Origin: an uncultured Eubacterium sp. | GTDB taxonomy: Bacteria; Bacillota; Clostridia; Oscillospirales; Acutalibacteraceae | Length of the DNA stretch: 39,348 nt | Reading direction: 5' to 3' | NCBI GenBank assembly: GCA_905234995.1 | Contig: CAJOJV010000010.1 | Coordinates: 1-39,348, forward strand | In this document: in pieces, positions 39,055 through 39,348 of the stretch | How the letters are laid out: each line of letters begins with the position of its first letter | Numbering within the stretch: the stretch's first letter is position 1 | Program-made: the position numbers and the translations under genes | The notes under the pieces: generated by a model | Seen by the model: only the letters and a program-made list of their open reading frames with translations | What the model was told of the DNA's origin: nothing | The model's database searches: none

Positions 39055-39083
39055 ATTTTAACATATTAATAAGCTCTTGTCAA
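39055..39083 (-). promoter_or_regulatory. Near-consensus promoter of the GH51 gene
   Basis: On the minus strand a perfect TTGACA (39078-39083) and TAAAAT (39055-39060) are 17 bp apart, 29 bp before the ATG. The likely start near 39048 leaves a short leader with the AGGAGAGG site. Confidence 0.85.
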
Positions 39084-39125
39084 AAACGGCAATTTCGGCA
39101 TTTTTAAAATTTGCAAAAATAATTG

Positions 39126-39154
39126 TTGCAAAATGAAATGAAATGTGTAATAAT
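39126..39154 (+). promoter_or_regulatory. Probable promoter of the tRNA gene
   Basis: TTGCAA (39126-39131) is followed after 16-17 bp by TAATAAT (39148-39154), about 27 bp before the tRNA. The match is moderate and the -10 register is uncertain. Confidence 0.5.
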
Positions 39155-39180
39155 ATCAATGCACAAAAAATGCATAGCAC

Positions 39181-39257
39181 CGAGGTGTGGCTCAGTTTGG
39201 TAGAGCACTTCGTTCGGGACGAAGGGGCCGCAGGTTCAAATCCTGTCACCTCGACCA
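39181..39257 (+). tRNA. tRNA-Pro, anticodon CGG
   Basis: A full cloverleaf: acceptor stem CGAGGTG with CACCTCG (39181-39187 with 39247-39253), D arm GCTC/GAGC, anticodon stem CTTCG/CGAAG with loop TTCGGGA, so anticodon CGG reading CCG codons, and T arm with TTCAAAT. The C1-G72 pair is a bacterial tRNA-Pro mark. Discriminator A and the CCA end are encoded. Confidence 0.95.
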
Positions 39258-39293
39258 TTGAAAAAGGGTACCCATACGGGTACCCTTTTTCAA
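39258..39293 (+). terminator. Terminator of the tRNA gene
   Basis: A perfect 16-bp inverted repeat (39258-39273 with 39278-39293), loop ATAC, begins right after the CCA end; the AAAAA/TTTTT parts form the base of the stem. Each arm contains the self-complementary 8-mer GGGTACCC, so other foldings are possible. The last 55 bases of the window hold nothing I can assign. Confidence 0.9.
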
Positions 39294-39348
39294 TCTTTAA
39301 TGAACAGGATTTGAAACAAAACACCGCTTGTCGCAACTGTAGGGCGCG

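Noticed and set aside
39058-39336. Minus-strand open frame of 92 codons with VTGFEPAAPSSRT
   Set aside because: It runs antisense through the tRNA-Pro gene, its terminator and the GH51 promoter. This peptide is a well-known artefact of reading tRNA genes backwards.
1-39348. CRISPR arrays, insertion sequences, integrases, phage genes
   Set aside because: Looked for and not seen: no regularly spaced repeats, no transposase or recombinase motifs, no terminal inverted repeats around the polysaccharide locus.

Overview
The window reads as chromosomal DNA of a low-to-medium GC, strictly anaerobic Gram-positive Firmicute, most likely a gut or rumen Clostridia of the Ruminococcaceae/Oscillospiraceae type (inference). 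Reasons: a CpsC/CpsD-type polysaccharide module, an oxygen-sensitive class III ribonucleotide reductase with radical-SAM activase, AGGAGG-like ribosome binding sites, sigma-A promoters with 17-bp spacers, choline-binding-like wall repeats, and plant-glycan enzymes (GH3, GH51). No species can be named from sequence alone.

Region 1 (1-22943) is a nearly complete Wzx/Wzy-dependent surface polysaccharide operon. A strong terminator and a promoter (227-255) precede a chain-length/kinase pair (332-1898). Then come an aminotransferase, an initiating phosphoglycosyl transferase and an ATP-grasp enzyme (1935-4659), which together suggest a lipid-linked 4-amino sugar acylated by an ATP-grasp ligase. 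A 1,589-residue secreted NAGPA-type protein with wall-binding repeats follows (4715-9484). After a structured 150-bp gap come five glycosyltransferases, a Wzy polymerase, an acetyltransferase, a pyruvyltransferase, a membrane-anchored GH88/105-like protein, a Wzx flippase, a duplicated-domain lipoprotein and an extracytoplasmic C-x5-R phosphatase (9635-22901). The operon ends in a clear terminator.

Region 2 (22945-29113) starts two bases past that terminator with a near-perfect promoter. It drives a TPR protein, a DUF4037 nucleotidyltransferase-fold protein and an NrdG-type activase. nrdD follows with its own promoter, a tandem pair of NrdR-like boxes 31 bp apart and a leader hairpin. NrdD carries a fused C-terminal redoxin domain (CPNC), and trxB is the next gene, so the two may form a self-contained reducing chain for the reductase.

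Region 3 (29112-34977, minus strand) holds azlC-azlD (branched-chain amino acid export) and a sugar-use pair: a GPH-type sugar symporter with an unusual ~290-residue charged tail and a GH3 glucosidase with reversed domain order.

Region 4 (35080-36577, plus strand) is a compact three-gene operon: ASCH protein, MazG-like pyrophosphohydrolase, and a pyrophosphatase-like/Nudix fusion. It looks like a nucleotide house-cleaning or RNA-linked module.

Region 5 (36593-39293) has a secreted, membrane-tethered GH51 arabinofuranosidase on the minus strand, then a divergent tRNA-Pro(CGG) gene with a 16-bp perfect hairpin terminator. No insertion sequences, phage genes, CRISPR arrays or broken genes were seen.
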